22,323 bases of DNA from Fragilaria crotonensis (GCA_022925895.1 JAKSYS010000817.1:1-22323); one strand, 5' to 3'; shown: positions 1-10,030, counted from the stretch's first letter. Notes: generated from the sequence alone by a model not told the origin. A program made the numbers and translations.

Positions 1-1830
1 TTCACTGACAAACCGCCTCATCATTGGAAAAACCAGTCTAGAGTGCAGGAAGCACTCACAAGGAACAAAGTCTCAACGATGTTTTCCAACTCTAAAAGCA
101 CCAGCGGCGATCATGTTATTTCAGGGTACATTCTCCTCAAAGCTCCTCGCACCACTCACCGCACCCGTTTCCTCAAAAGTCTACGAAGCAAGCTTCCAGC
201 AACAACCCCTTTTTTCGACATTTTTCTTCATCGACGAACTCCGTTTGATCAGGACATCAATCACCTGGTGGTACAATGCGGAAAAAACCACGTCCATTCT
301 CTGAGCCAGACCTTACTCTCTGCACTGGATGGATCTGGAGCTGGAGTATACATTCCAAGATTTGCGTTCGCGAAAATGACGACGGCAGAGGCAATGAACT
401 TGTTCGATAAGCACGACTCCTACATCAAGTCCCTAAGATACGTCCAGTTGTCCCCGATGATCAACAATCTAGATACCATAAGGACAGAATTTTTTCCGGA
501 CGGGACAAAAATGGAAAGAACCACAAGGGACTGGGCTGCAACCATACTATCTGCAGACGGAAGTGAATCAGCACATGTCGACGTCGTTAACGGAGGTTAT
601 GATCAGAAATCATTTTTACTCATGGCTCCCCAGCACGAAGTTACCGTTCGTCAAGCGTTCGAAGAGTACCGCCGCCGAGTCTTCCCTTTCTCGGTTCGAG
701 AAGAACGCTTCAGAGATGCAATTGGTCCCCCTCCATCAGTTATACATGTGTTCACTAAAGTAAACGAAAATTTGTCTTCTATTGACAAATTATTCTCTTC
801 AACGGTATCGTGGAAGCAATCAACAGCGCAAGGCGACGAGTCAGCTGCAGAAGCAGAATCAAGAGCTGACTCCTCCTTGACACCCGGAGGAGCAGCCGAT
901 AAACCCGTCGGATCAACAATCGACTCTTCATCAGAACCTGGGGGCCCTAAAACACCATCGGACCAGATGTACACGGCTACCAAGCCGACGGCACCACACA
1001 CCCCACTGGAATCACTTCGCGAGCAATATGGTCTGCGCTCTACAGCACAGACGGCGGCATCAACCGACTCAAACAACTCAGTCAACTCTCGACTTTCATC
1101 AATGTCAACGTCTACGGCTAGATTTCAAGAAATAGAAGCTCGAATCCAACGTCAACAGAAGGAGTTTGACCGGAAGGATCGCATCAATACGGAGCGACTG
1201 GAACGCATGGAACGCCAATTTACAAGATTTGACGACATGGATCACAGGTTTGATACTATGGAAGGCAATCTCATGAACGTTATGGAAACACAAGCTGGAG
1301 TCGGCGGAACCATGAACAAACTCAACGACAAATTATCGGCTCTTATGGATATGATTGCTATGACAAACATACACACCGGCCACGCACGACATCTCCAAAG
1401 TACTCAACAACACCAATCCCACAGCAACCGTGGCAGATCCCAACCAGCCGTCTTTTCCGTCCCCATCTGACTTATCAAATCGCCAGCTGGACAGGAGTCC
1501 TTCTCGTCACCCATCAAAAGAAACACCGGGCTGGCTTCAACAATGACGACACGGGCGATATCGGCATGAACCAAGTCTTAGACACCGACAAAATGGACCC
1601 GCAGACAGCGCACCACAATCCACAATCACGGCTATCACGATCGACGCGATGTGCGAAGATCAGAACTGGACAGTCTGCACCCTCTATCTCAGGCGGTCAG
1701 CACACCATTGCCACAAGACGATTACATAGAAACCCACCAACTTGCAACAACAGAAATGGACGAGATTGCCACCGACCTCGAGAGTCGATACAATGACCAA
1801 AACTCTCAAGGCGGGGGGTCTACCTCATGA
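1..1830 (+). pseudogene. LINE ORF1 protein, partial at 5' end and frameshifted near 3' end
   Basis: This is the likely RNA-binding or chaperone ORF1 product of the element. The main frame is open from base 1 to a stop at 1468-1470. The first in-frame ATG is at 79, but codons 1-78 are also open, so the true start may lie upstream. The protein has a folded N-terminal half, then a Ser/Thr/Pro/Gly-rich linker (about residues 260-350 from position 43), then a charged coiled-coil-like stretch rich in Gln, Arg, Glu and Met (about 365-440). Between about 1370 and 1830 coding-like text moves between frames. The final stretch, about 1582-1830, is again in the original frame, is acidic and Gln/Ser rich, and stops at TGA 1828-1830. 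I recognise no nucleic-acid-binding motif and call it ORF1 from position and coiled coil. Length is over 600 codons if the frames are joined. Confidence 0.7.
1827..1830 (+). promoter_or_regulatory. ATGA stop/start overlap joining ORF1 and ORF2
   Basis: The ORF1 stop TGA (1828-1830) and the ORF2 start ATG (1827-1829) share bases. The ORF1 frame before it is coding-like for about 80 codons. Overlapping stop/start codons are known to couple translation of the two ORFs in some LINEs; SART1 of the silkworm uses UAAUG. Coupling here is inferred from the arrangement alone. Confidence 0.6.
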
Positions 1831-2963
1831 GTCACCCTCCAGTAGAAGAGAGAACACAGACATCTGCAGACCGTGATCGGGACTCTGCAGTCGGAACCAA
1901 GAGCGCTACTACTCCCTACCAGTCCCGCAGATACAGGAACCTACCCATTGATGCAAATCGCCCTGGAAGGAAACCTCGCACCCATCCGCTAGATCCTGCT
2001 CTATCGAAGTCATACGGAGATGCCATCCTACAAAAATCAGAGAAAACCGTGCGGCTCTTCTTCCAAAACGTTCACGGTCTCACCGTCTCCAAAGGAAGCG
2101 ACGACTACAGGTACTTCCTCAATTCTCTACAATCCCTTCATGTCGATGTCGCCGGACTTGCAGAAACCAATACATGCTGGCAACACTCTCACCTACGCGA
2201 CGATTTTACCAACGTGGTCCGGCGTTTTCATCGACAGAGCAAAACAGTGTTCGGATCTCCGACTACAGAAACTGACCCTATTCCGCTATCGGAGACATTT
2301 CAAGCGGGTGGAACAGTCACAATGGTGATGGGAAGCCTCGTTTCACGTGTAAACGGAGGCAATGTACTCGATTCCACCGGTCTCGGCAGATGGTCTGGAG
2401 TCACTTTCTCGGGTACCGAGTCCCAAAAACTCACAGTTATCACAGCATACCGGGTATGCTCCGGTTCCATTCGTTCGGCGCCACTTGGTAGCTCCTTTGC
2501 AAGAGAATACAATCACTTCCACTCCACAATGAAATGCACCGTCAATCCAAGAAGATTATTCCTTCGCGACCTCCAACAACAAATCGCTCACTGTCAAGAG
2601 CAGGGACATGCTATTGTTGTCATGATGGACGCCAATGCAACTATACACTCCGACACTCACTTTGCTGATTTCCTCGACCATTGTGCACTATTCGACCTCC
2701 ACGCCAACGATCCGGCAGATTCGACATACATTGGGGCAGAATCACGCAGAATCGATTTCATCTTTGGCTGCCATCAAGCACGACTACTTCTGGAAAGATC
2801 AGGCACCTTAGCGTACAACGAGGGACCACAGTCAGACCATCGCGGTCTATATGTCGACCTCAAACTGGAATTCTTCTCCCGATCACAGGCGATCCCTCCC
2901 TCCCAGTCCAGAACAGTACACACGGAAACCCAGAACTTGTTCAACGGTATAACAGAAAAGTAA
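1827..2963 (+). CDS. ORF2 segment: APE-type endonuclease domain
   Basis: This open frame of 378 codons holds an exonuclease-endonuclease-phosphatase fold of the apurinic-endonuclease type, which nicks chromosomal DNA to start retrotransposition. After a basic N-terminal leader, the motifs come in family order: FFQNVHG with the metal-site Asn at residue 81, LAETNT with Glu 113, VVMMDAN with Asp 268 and Asn 270, RIDFIF with Asp 310, and SDHRG with the Asp 337/His 338 pair. All expected catalytic residues are present, so this domain looks intact. The domain ends near residue 350. From about 2926 the coding text continues in another frame after an apparent loss of one A, so the last dozen codons to 2963 are out of register. 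Confidence 0.85.
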   Translation: MSHPPVEERTQTSADRDRDSAVGTKSATTPYQSRRYRNLPIDANRPGRKPRTHPLDPALSKSYGDAILQKSEKTVRLFFQNVHGLTVSKGSDDYRYFLNSLQSLHVDVAGLAETNTCWQHSHLRDDFTNVVRRFHRQSKTVFGSPTTETDPIPLSETFQAGGTVTMVMGSLVSRVNGGNVLDSTGLGRWSGVTFSGTESQKLTVITAYRVCSGSIRSAPLGSSFAREYNHFHSTMKCTVNPRRLFLRDLQQQIAHCQEQGHAIVVMMDANATIHSDTHFADFLDHCALFDLHANDPADSTYIGAESRRIDFIFGCHQARLLLERSGTLAYNEGPQSDHRGLYVDLKLEFFSRSQAIPPSQSRTVHTETQNLFNGITEK

Positions 2964-5420
2964 TGGAATACTACACAGCGCACAACATGGTCGAACGCAT
3001 TAACAAGCTGGCAAACAACTACAAATCCATGTCTAGGGCAGAGATTCGCTCCCAACTCATCGCGTGGGATAACGATAAAGGACGTGCAATGAAGGCAGCT
3101 GAGAACGTCTTAAGCAAACCTCCCAAGAAGTGTCGTTGGTCTCCAACCCTTAGAAACAAAGCATTCACTCGCATCTACTGGAAGCTTCGGTTACGCGAAC
3201 TCAAAGAGGGGAAAAACTACTCTGCAACCTTTCGGCGCTGGCAAGCTCAGATTCGTGTTTACGACAAAAAGTTTTGCTTTCCATTCTTAAATCAAGAGCT
3301 TTCCGAAACTGAAGTACGCGCACAGTTCAACAAAGCCTCGTCTGACTTCCATAAATGCCAATCTGCAGCAACTCCGATGCGATTCAAATGCTACGAGGAC
3401 CTCATTTCAACGTATGAAAACGACACCAATCCCATTACCATGACGGACTCCAGAAGAAAAGCATCCATAGTCAGGAGAACGATCGACTGCGAGACCATCA
3501 GGAATAAATTTCGAGATATCCGTCGCACGGTGAAACCAGCTGAAGTATCCAGTTTATCGAAAATTCAGATTCCTGTCGGATCCTCAACTTGTTTAAATCA
3601 CGACGAAGTGGAAACCAACGCTTATCACATTCTTCAACATCGCGACCCGTTAGACATAATGTGGGAGACGGTGATCGATAGAAAGCAAATGGAAGCACAC
3701 CTCATCTCATACAACAGAGACTCATTCCGAGCGGCGAGCGAATCACCGCTGGGCAACGGCGTTCTCTATGATGCAATTACATTCTCAGGCTTATCTCTAA
3801 CATCAGATCACATCCTCGCCGGCATGCCTCCGCACGAATGGATCAACGACGACCAAGCACTTCGCGAGTTTTTAGCATCGTTCACCATTCCGGAATCAGT
3901 ACACAAACACGGTAACATAACGACCGAAATCAGCAAAGACGACGTCCTCCGAGGATTTCAATCGTGGCGCGAATCCACCTCCACATCACCGTCGGGACGC
4001 CATCTTGGGTTATACAAGTCGGAGATACAACACCCTACTCTCTTGGACTGCTTCGTTAAATTCATGAATATCTCCGTGAGCAGCGGGATCTCAATCCCTC
4101 GATGGAGTCAGGCGGTAAGCGTTCTCATCGAAAAGGACGCTGGTCAGCCACGCATCAATCGCCTTCGAATCATACATCTATTTGAAGCCGATTTTAATTT
4201 CTTCCTGAAGTTACAATGGGGGCACAGGCTGGTTCAAAGAGCACTATCTCTGGGCCTTTTACACAACGGACAACACGGGTCTATTCCAGGTCGCATGGCA
4301 CTCGATCCAGTAATGCTCACACAACTGTCCAGTGATTTATGTCGGGTTCTGAAGCACGACTACGCCCGTTTTGACAACGACGCCTCATCTTGTTATGACC
4401 GCATCATAGTCGGCCTCGGGATGCTAGCAGCACGGAAATGTGGAATGCCACAGCACGCCATACGAACGCACGCTGACTCCCTGAAGTTTATGCAATACAC
4501 AGTGAAAACGGTTCACGGCATCTCGGAGGAAAACTACCATGGGACAGTGTTTTCTCCACTCTTCGGCACGGGTCAAGGAGCGGAGCGTCCCCAGCAGTCT
4601 GGCTTTCACTAGTCGTAATTCTGTTACAAACATTGGACCGACTGATTCCAGACCGGGTGAATTTTTCGTCCACATCTGGAGACATCGTACACACAAGACT
4701 ATCGGATGCATTCGTCGATGATACTTCTCTCAGTTTCACCTCGTCCTCGCACGACACAGATATCAATGACCTTATCGAAAGATTAGAAAAATAGCACAAA
4801 CATGGGAACACCTACTCTACTTGTCCGGCGGCAAACTTAACTTGGCTAAGTGCTCTTGGTTCATCGTTCGTTGGGAATGGACAAATGGTCGCCCAGTGAT
4901 CAGACCGATCATGGAAAAGGATCGAGATGTAAGAATCTATCACGGCAACAATGTCCAGTCCGCTTCGAAGATAAAGCGCACATCACCGGACGAATCTACA
5001 CGAATGCTTGGGGTTATGATGAATCCACTCGGTGACTTCGGCTCACATCTAAAACATTTGAAGAAGAAGGCAGACATATTCGCAACTCGTATAATGTCAC
5101 CGCGCCTGACCGCGTCAGACATTAGTATCTTCCATCGGACCACATACGTGCCATCTATGCGGTATGGGCTGGCGGTCGCAATCGACGAAGAACTGAATAA
5201 AGTACAATCCCGTCCTTCCCGCCATTCTGCAGAAGTTGAACATTCAAAGCACGATTCCCACATCAATTCGACATGGACCTCGCGAGCTGGGAGGCATCGC
5301 TCTCTACGACTTGCGCACAGAAGCGGGGATAGAGTCGTTGAAATTTCTACGAGACGCTCTCTACAAACTCCGAGAACGGCAAACTAATACGGTTAAATCT
5401 TCAATATTCACAAATTGAAG
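2927..5420 (+). pseudogene. ORF2 segment: reverse transcriptase domain, broken by frameshifts
   Basis: This stretch encodes the reverse transcriptase that copies the element RNA. The first part is open in one frame to 4612 (the frame itself extends back to 2681 as a shadow of the endonuclease). The first catalytic Asp lies in DNDASSCYDRI (codons from 4373). The motif B glycine segment GTGQG follows near 4568; there the frame shifts by one base, and downstream text (GASPAVW-like) reads on from 4579. The catalytic FVDD box, equivalent to YxDD, is at 4711-4722 in the new frame. A further shift in an A-run at 4787-4791 leads to LSGGKLNLAKC, as expected just after the palm. Thumb-like text continues through shifts near 5207 and 5365 (LGGIALYDLRTEAG). 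Motif residues are conserved, so the domain was functional recently. Confidence 0.8.
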
Positions 5421-5436
5421 CTGGTATCGGTGAAGA

Positions 5437-6795
5437 CAATTTCCAACCATAAACATCTCGTACCTCACTCCGACGTGGATATTATCCCTCCGACAATTTC
5501 TATCGCTTCACAATATGTCCGTCGTTGTGAGCGATGCATACAAGATCAACCTTCGCGGAGACTCCGACCAATACATCATGCAATCACCTCACCTTGCAAG
5601 GTATTCACCAGCTCAACAGAAGGACATCAACCTCGTCCGTCTTTTTCTCCAAGTCAACACATTGGCAGATATCACGGACCCATCGAATCCAAAGGCGGTA
5701 CATCTCTCCTACCTGGACGGTCAACGACCTTCGGGATTTACTGAGAACCAACAATGGCCACGACAACAGCCTCCATCCAAGCAACAGATACGATTATGGA
5801 AGAGGTACATCAAGTCCTCCTACCTTCGATACGTCCCGTACTGGAAAATCGTTCCACTCCAGCAGGAAAACTCCCGTTGCCCACCTTCTCCCCCAACCCC
5901 AACAGCCTTCGACGATCTCATGGCATATTTGTCGAGTTTACCACAGTCTTGCCGCCGAATGTTGGACGGTTTTGAACAGATGTCCACCGATCTCAAAGTT
6001 TGGAAATCATTCCGCGCCAAAAAACGACTCTACGTAGCAACTGACGGCGGGCTACTTCTCACGCAGGGGACACATGGCTGGGTCATCTCAAACGGACCCG
6101 AAGTCCTATTTCGCTGTGCAGGTCCAGTCGACGGACCATTCGACACTTCCTCATCCACGAGATGTGAAATATCAGGCTACGCATCTGCTCTCCTATTCAT
6201 CGATCACCTCGCACGCTTTTGGGGCATTCGACATAAATGCCGGTTCACATGGATATGCGACAGCAAAGCGGCGCTCTCGAGAGTGAAACGATATGCGACT
6301 CGTCATCCATCGCGGACTATGCCGAACGACGCGGACCTCATTTCAACGATACGGCAACACCTCAAGTCAATCAAGTGCAAATTCACGCACCGCTGGATCA
6401 AAGGACACCAAGACGCTCACTTCAAAAGGCACCTCTCGACACCAGCAAAACTGAATATAGAGGCCGATTTGCTCGCATCTCGGTATCGGAAAAACGGCTC
6501 ACTGACATCCAGCCAGGGGTGCGACCATGTACCTCTCCAACAATGCTCTATTTCCATAAACCACAAGCAACTCACTGGTCAGTACGACGACAGCATAAGG
6601 TACCACGTGAACGGCTACCACCTCCGGAGATACTTGCAGGAAAAGAAACAATGGTCCGACAAAGTGTGGGACATGATAGACTTTCACGTTTTCGGCAAAC
6701 ACTACTGCCGTCTCCCGCTACGCCAACAGATCACACGCACCAAATTCGTCTATGATCAACTTCCACAGTCCGTCGTATCCAACAAGCCCCAGTAA
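5437..6795 (+). CDS. ORF2 segment: connection region and RNase H domain
   Basis: This frame is open from about 5437 through a stop at 6793-6795; an internal ATG at 5515 is not a likely real start, because ORF2 text continues from upstream. The RNase H domain degrades the RNA strand of the RNA-DNA hybrid. Its acidic residues are visible in order: Asp in VATDGG (codon at 6043-6045), Glu in RCEIS (near 6168), Asp in ICDSKAA (near 6258), and Asp in NIEADLLAS (near 6462), with a conserved-looking RWIKGHQD before the last. All four catalytic acids are present. RNase H in LINE ORF2 is typical of the I-type lineages. The frame ends early because of a one-base shift at a C-run near 6787; the protein continues in the 6804-7511 frame. 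Confidence 0.82.
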   Translation, partial: QFPTINISYLTPTWILSLRQFLSLHNMSVVVSDAYKINLRGDSDQYIMQSPHLARYSPAQQKDINLVRLFLQVNTLADITDPSNPKAVHLSYLDGQRPSGFTENQQWPRQQPPSKQQIRLWKRYIKSSYLRYVPYWKIVPLQQENSRCPPSPPTPTAFDDLMAYLSSLPQSCRRMLDGFEQMSTDLKVWKSFRAKKRLYVATDGGLLLTQGTHGWVISNGPEVLFRCAGPVDGPFDTSSSTRCEISGYASALLFIDHLARFWGIRHKCRFTWICDSKAALSRVKRYATRHPSRTMPNDADLISTIRQHLKSIKCKFTHRWIKGHQDAHFKRHLSTPAKLNIEADLLASRYRKNGSLTSSQGCDHVPLQQCSISINHKQLTGQYDDSIRYHVNGYHLRRYLQEKKQWSDKVWDMIDFHVFGKHYCRLPLRQQITRTKFVYDQLPQSVVSNKPQ

Positions 6796-6803
6796 AAGAC
6801 CCG

Positions 6804-7511
6804 TTGCTTAGTCTATGCCCATGCTGCAAAGTCTCCGTCGAAACCTCCGATCATCTTCTCCACTGTACTTCATGCCCGGACCGCACACAACACGTCAAGT
6901 CTCTGAAATCCACTATATGCTCGGATGACATTCATCCAGTCCGCTACATATTGGCAGCTGGCATCCTCCACTGGCTGGATCACGGGGACTCAGTCCCATT
7001 CACTCCCAGCCTGTCAGAATATGATCCCAAGTTCACATCCATGCTTCAAGACGCAATCCGGGACCAGGCACGCATCGGATGGGGTAACGCTCTCAGGGGT
7101 TTTTTCTGCAAAGCCTGGAGAGAGACGGCAAATCATGACTTTCACGCTCCGAACAGACTGGAAACCGCACGAGGCGATGACAGAATGAGATCCATTATTG
7201 AGGCGACACATGAATTCACGCGGCTCACATGGCTTTCGAGGAACTCTGCACTCCACGCAAAAGAGGACGATGACGTTAGGGCAACTCGAGACACAGAAAT
7301 CGCGGAGATCAAACTATACCACAGCATGCCACACCTTCTTCCTCTTCACGACCAGCACTACTGTTCAGGTTCTTTGGCAAAACTTTTATCTGGGTCAGCA
7401 TCTACTCGACGACGTTGGCTACGCGTTGTGAAGCAATCCATGGCGGCACACGCGAGGGACGGATCCAGACAATCATTACTGACGTCATTCTTCCCGCGTC
7501 AGTCGCGCTGA
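6804..7511 (+). CDS. ORF2 C-terminal segment with CCHC motif
   Basis: This frame of 235 codons completes ORF2. It opens just upstream of 6804 (reading back to about 6790) and stops at TGA 7509-7511. Near its start is a zinc-binding motif of pattern C-x2-C-x8-H-x3-C (CPCC ... HLLHC, residues 5 to 21), a feature found near the C-terminus of many LINE ORF2 proteins and thought to contact nucleic acid. The rest is alpha-helical, with conserved-looking tryptophans (IGWGNALRGFF, TRLTWLSRNSALH). The first ATG in the frame is unlikely to be a true start, because the segment joins the RNase H frame through a one-base shift. About 46 bases separate the stop from the first 3' UTR hairpin. Confidence 0.75.
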   Translation: MLSLCPCCKVSVETSDHLLHCTSCPDRTQHVKSLKSTICSDDIHPVRYILAAGILHWLDHGDSVPFTPSLSEYDPKFTSMLQDAIRDQARIGWGNALRGFFCKAWRETANHDFHAPNRLETARGDDRMRSIIEATHEFTRLTWLSRNSALHAKEDDDVRATRDTEIAEIKLYHSMPHLLPLHDQHYCSGSLAKLLSGSASTRRRWLRVVKQSMAAHARDGSRQSLLTSFFPRQSR

Positions 7512-7556
7512 GCCACGCGTGAATGAATCATGTTCAAGTCTAGAAATTAACTAAAT

Positions 7557-7580
7557 CGCCCCGCGGTACACCGCCGGGCG
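7557..7580 (+). other. 3' UTR stem-loop 1 of the LINE
   Basis: The arms CGCCCCGCGG (7557-7566) and CCGCCGGGCG (7571-7580) pair in nine of ten positions, with one C-C mismatch, around a TACA loop. It begins 46 bases after the ORF2 stop. Confidence 0.65.
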
Positions 7581-7590
7581 TGGGTACACA

Positions 7591-7612
7591 GTACTGGCCT
7601 ACCGGCCAGTAC
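7591..7612 (+). other. 3' UTR stem-loop 2 of the LINE
   Basis: Perfect nine-base arms GTACTGGCC (7591-7599) and GGCCAGTAC (7604-7612) enclose the loop TACC. It lies ten bases after stem-loop 1 and has a similar TAC-beginning four-base loop. In stringent LINEs, the reverse transcriptase recognises such 3' hairpins in its own RNA; that role is inferred here. Confidence 0.7.
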
Positions 7613-7723
7613 ATGGTGACAACCCTATAATTAGGTTTCATTTTATTTACCAGACACAACAACTGGCTTGCTTCCAAGCAGATCAAGGAACATGTGCAAT
7701 TCTTCAATTTTATCTTTTAACAA

Positions 7724-7960
7724 TCAGCTGAGCACTGGAGAAGAAAGACTCCTGATTGCTATAGTGTTCAATTCCAGCAAGCTTGGATCATCATCTGTTG
7801 TCATCAATTCCCCATTGCTACCACCATCATGATCCTTGCAGCCATCAATGACATCATCAATGGCAAAGCAACCTCAAGTGCTGACTGTTAGATCTTTAGC
7901 AAGATGTTGACAAAATTGGAGAAATTGGTGAGGAGCCTGTATTCTCTGCTATTCCTTGAA
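7724..7960 (-). pseudogene. Decayed minus-strand coding trace, unknown family
   Basis: Read on the minus strand from about 7960, one frame gives APHQFLQFCQHLAKDLTVST, one TGA stop, then a run containing FAIDDVIDGCKDHDGG and DDDPSLLELN, and a final TGA at 7726-7724. The composition (acidic, leucine-spaced, few rare residues) looks like a real protein C-terminus and not a random frame. Upstream continuity is lost through stops and shifts. No domain is recognised, and the call rests on composition only. Confidence 0.3.
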
Positions 7961-9193
7961 TGATTTGCATGTATTACTAGTGACAGCAAAAGCCGCCAGC
8001 TGTCACCAGACTAAGGTCGAAGATATGATAAGCATTCTACACAATCATTTCCATCATATTCAACCGCATCCAAATTGTGGCAACAGGGTCAATAGTCATT
8101 TCTTTGACAGTGCCTGTACACATCCAATGGGTCCCCTGTCTCTGTTTATCATTGCCACCTATTCGCTCAGGTAAAATATGCATTCATGGTGTAGGAGGCA
8201 TCCTTGCTGAACAAGAATCCAGTTCGGCATTGCTCTCTGCAAGTCCAAAGTTGTCTGGACACTATTTTGATTGACAGCATGATCCATTGGACAGCTGGAT
8301 GTGACTTCAATGATGTCAATAGAACATACAATTAGATTTTGTCGGAATAAACATTCTTGCAGCAATGTCACGCAGGTTTTGGTGAGTTATGATTTGTCAA
8401 TTTTCAAGAATGCGCTAAGCTATCCTGGATGTATGGTGATAGTATTGATTATTCATCAGTTGTAGGCGCTCTGTCGCACTGATGGATGATAGCGCATCCT
8501 ATCGGTGTTTTGGTTTGAAGATATTTGTCCACCTTGGCTCTCACTCAGATTGGTCGGTACCCCATTTCTGATGGTGTCTTGTTGGAATGTCCAAGTTTGC
8601 TTAGTATAAGTAGCTACTCCTCTTTATGATGTGGAGTTTTTCTTTGACTGCTGTCAGTGCAGATAGCACGTATGATCTCATTGCCCTGCATAACTTCTTG
8701 TTATATCTTGTTGTACTCTGAGGTTTGGATTTGAATTGTATATAAATTTGCTTGTCTCAATGCATCTTTATTTCTGTTGCGGAAGTTGCCATTGTGAGCC
8801 AGATGAACTTCCAGGAGGCGTCTTCCTTTTGCCATGCATCGGCATGAATAGTCCTCACAATAAATTCCAAGGCTCATCCGAATTCCTTCGCGTCTGTTTA
8901 GATGTATGGGTTGGCTGAGAAGATGAAGCCATGCTGACTTCCTGTGTACTATCCCCTTGGTTCCGTTGCCACTAGGCAGGATCTTGTCAATCAATTGGAC
9001 TGGGCAGTGCGTTTCTCATGCAGTACCAATGCAACAATGCATTATCTAATGTCCAAGGCAGCCTACTCATGTTTCATCTTCCACTTGGATGGTTTGCTAT
9101 CACGGCTATGCGTTTCTTGGCGTCGCGCTTCTCAAATCATGCTCCAATGATGTCGTCCAGATAGCAACAATAAAGGCGGGGGTCATTGGCTAG

Positions 9194-9340
9194 CAGATTG
9201 CTGAAAGCCTTTCCAAGATGCATGATCATTAGCTGGGAGCCCTCAACTCTCTCATTCATATTTCAGATTGCTGAAAATCTTTCCAAAATGCATGATCACC
9301 ATTAGCTGAGAGGAGGCGTCCACTCTATCATTCATTTTTG
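9194..9340. repeat. Imperfect tandem duplication, about 71 bp
   Basis: Unit 1 starts at 9194 and unit 2 at 9265. Both begin CAGATTGCTGAAA, continue CTTTCCAA(G/A)ATGCATGATCA, and end near TCATTCAT. They differ by several substitutions and short indels. The repeat lies inside a minus-strand coding trace. Confidence 0.7.
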
Positions 9341-9592
9341 TCCCACCCATTGAGCCACCAGGATTGACAAAATGATTGTGTGTGAGATTGTACTACGGAG
9401 TATTTCTAATCCCCAGGGTTTCAATCATGTAAACCATTATGTCAAGGGTTGCCTCTCTTGGCCATGGTAGCTGCTAGAACTGCTTGTCTTCCTCCTCCTT
9501 CATGGTGGTTAATTTTTGCTTATGGTCTTGTGCCAATTCATGATTGTCACGGTCAATTTGGGCTCGCACATACGTGAGGTGATTCCAATCCC
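9240..9592 (-). pseudogene. Decayed minus-strand coding trace with charged helix
   Basis: Reading the minus strand from 9592, one frame runs for over 100 codons with only two in-frame stops. It begins near DWNHLTYVRAQIDRDNHELA, continues with a Lys/Glu-rich stretch (KLTTMKEEEDKQF), then LPWPREATLDIMVYMIETLG and later GGSMGGTKMNDRVD. The charged, helical composition is coding-like. I do not recognise the family. It could be a fragment of a dead host gene or of an old element inserted in the opposite direction to the copia remnant. Confidence 0.35.
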
Positions 9593-9717
9593 AGCGACAC
9601 GATGGTTCACGACTCAGATGGCACATTTGCTTTACTGGAGGCTGAGGGAAAGTTGTATACCGACATTGTAATGGAACCGCTGATCGGTTGACTCACCGCA
9701 ATATGCTCATATCATTA

Positions 9718-10030
9718 GGAATGGTCGCGGTTATGTGAACGCATATCTGACGGAGCATAAGAACAAGTCAATCTATGCGCTTGACAACTTTATCAAGAAA
9801 GTGGGAATTTTTAGAAGTTTTGTTGTGTGACAACAGCGCGACGATCAATTTTTGGAGCAAATGGAAGAAAAGGATTGGGAATGGCCGCGGTCGCATGAAG
9901 GCATATCTGATGGAGCATAAGAATGAGTCTATGCGCTTGACAACTTTATCAAGAAAGTGGGAATTTTGGAATTGTTGTTGTGTGATAACAACGCGACAAT
10001 GTATTTTTAGAGTGAATGGAAGAAAATGAT
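9718..10030 (+). repeat. Tandem duplication inside the copia integrase, period about 156-160 bp
   Basis: Two adjacent copies, starting near 9718 and 9878, share AATGG(T/C)CGCGGT, GCATATCTGA(C/T)GGAGCATAA, GACAACTTTATCAAGAAAGT and a TTGTTGTGTGA(C/T)AACA-like end. Both encode the same integrase piece (ALDNFIKKVG ... CDN). The units differ by about ten percent plus short indels, so the duplication is old. Confidence 0.75.

Larger units (their letters stand above)
1827..7511 (+). pseudogene. LINE ORF2 polyprotein (endonuclease, reverse transcriptase, RNase H), about seven frameshifts
   Basis: ORF2 makes the enzymes for target-primed reverse transcription: it nicks the target DNA and copies the element RNA onto the nick. 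The start ATG at 1827 overlaps the ORF1 stop (ATGA). Coding text moves between the three plus frames near 2926, 4578, 4790, 5207, 5365, 5430 and 6790, and ends at TGA 7509-7511. Following the frames gives about 1890 codons. Five shifts behave as one-base deletions and two as insertions, several in short homopolymers (A-runs at 2926, 4787-4791 and 5365; C-run near 6787). I see no stop inside the frame that carries the conserved motifs at each point. As read, no full-length protein could be made. The domain entries below give the motif evidence. Confidence 0.8.
1..7650 (+). mobile_element. LINE-type non-LTR retrotransposon, 5' end outside window
   Basis: The element contains, in order, ORF1, an APE-type endonuclease, a reverse transcriptase, RNase H, a CCHC motif and a hairpin-rich 3' UTR. 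This order is that of an endonuclease-encoding LINE with an RNase H domain (I-clade-like organisation). The left end is not in the window, because the ORF1 frame is open from base 1. The right end lies somewhere after the second hairpin, around 7612-7660; no poly(A) tail is visible and I could not find a target-site duplication. Coding potential is well preserved along 7.5 kb: almost all damage is single-base frameshifts, not stop substitutions. That suggests a young copy or a copy with sequencing indels. Clade assignment is an inference from domain order. Confidence 0.85.
7650..9600. other. Gene-poor stretch with decayed coding traces
   Basis: No long open frame exists here. The sequence is less GC-rich than the LINE and full of ATCAT/TGATG-like words. 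Reading the minus strand gives several coding-like runs interrupted by stops and shifts; the two clearest are listed separately. The frame at minus 8371-8159 (70 codons) may be another piece. I cannot name the family. The stretch may be an old element or a dead gene on the minus strand. The one clear repeat is at 9194-9340. Confidence 0.4.

Noticed and set aside
651-1085. 144-codon open frame on minus
   Set aside because: It lies entirely inside ORF1 of the LINE, in the low-complexity Ser/Pro/Gly linker, and has no coding character of its own.
9775-10029. 84-codon plus frame with internal repeat (MRLTTLSRKWEF twice)
   Set aside because: The repeat comes from the DNA duplication; the true coding frame of this sequence is another plus frame that reads copia integrase.
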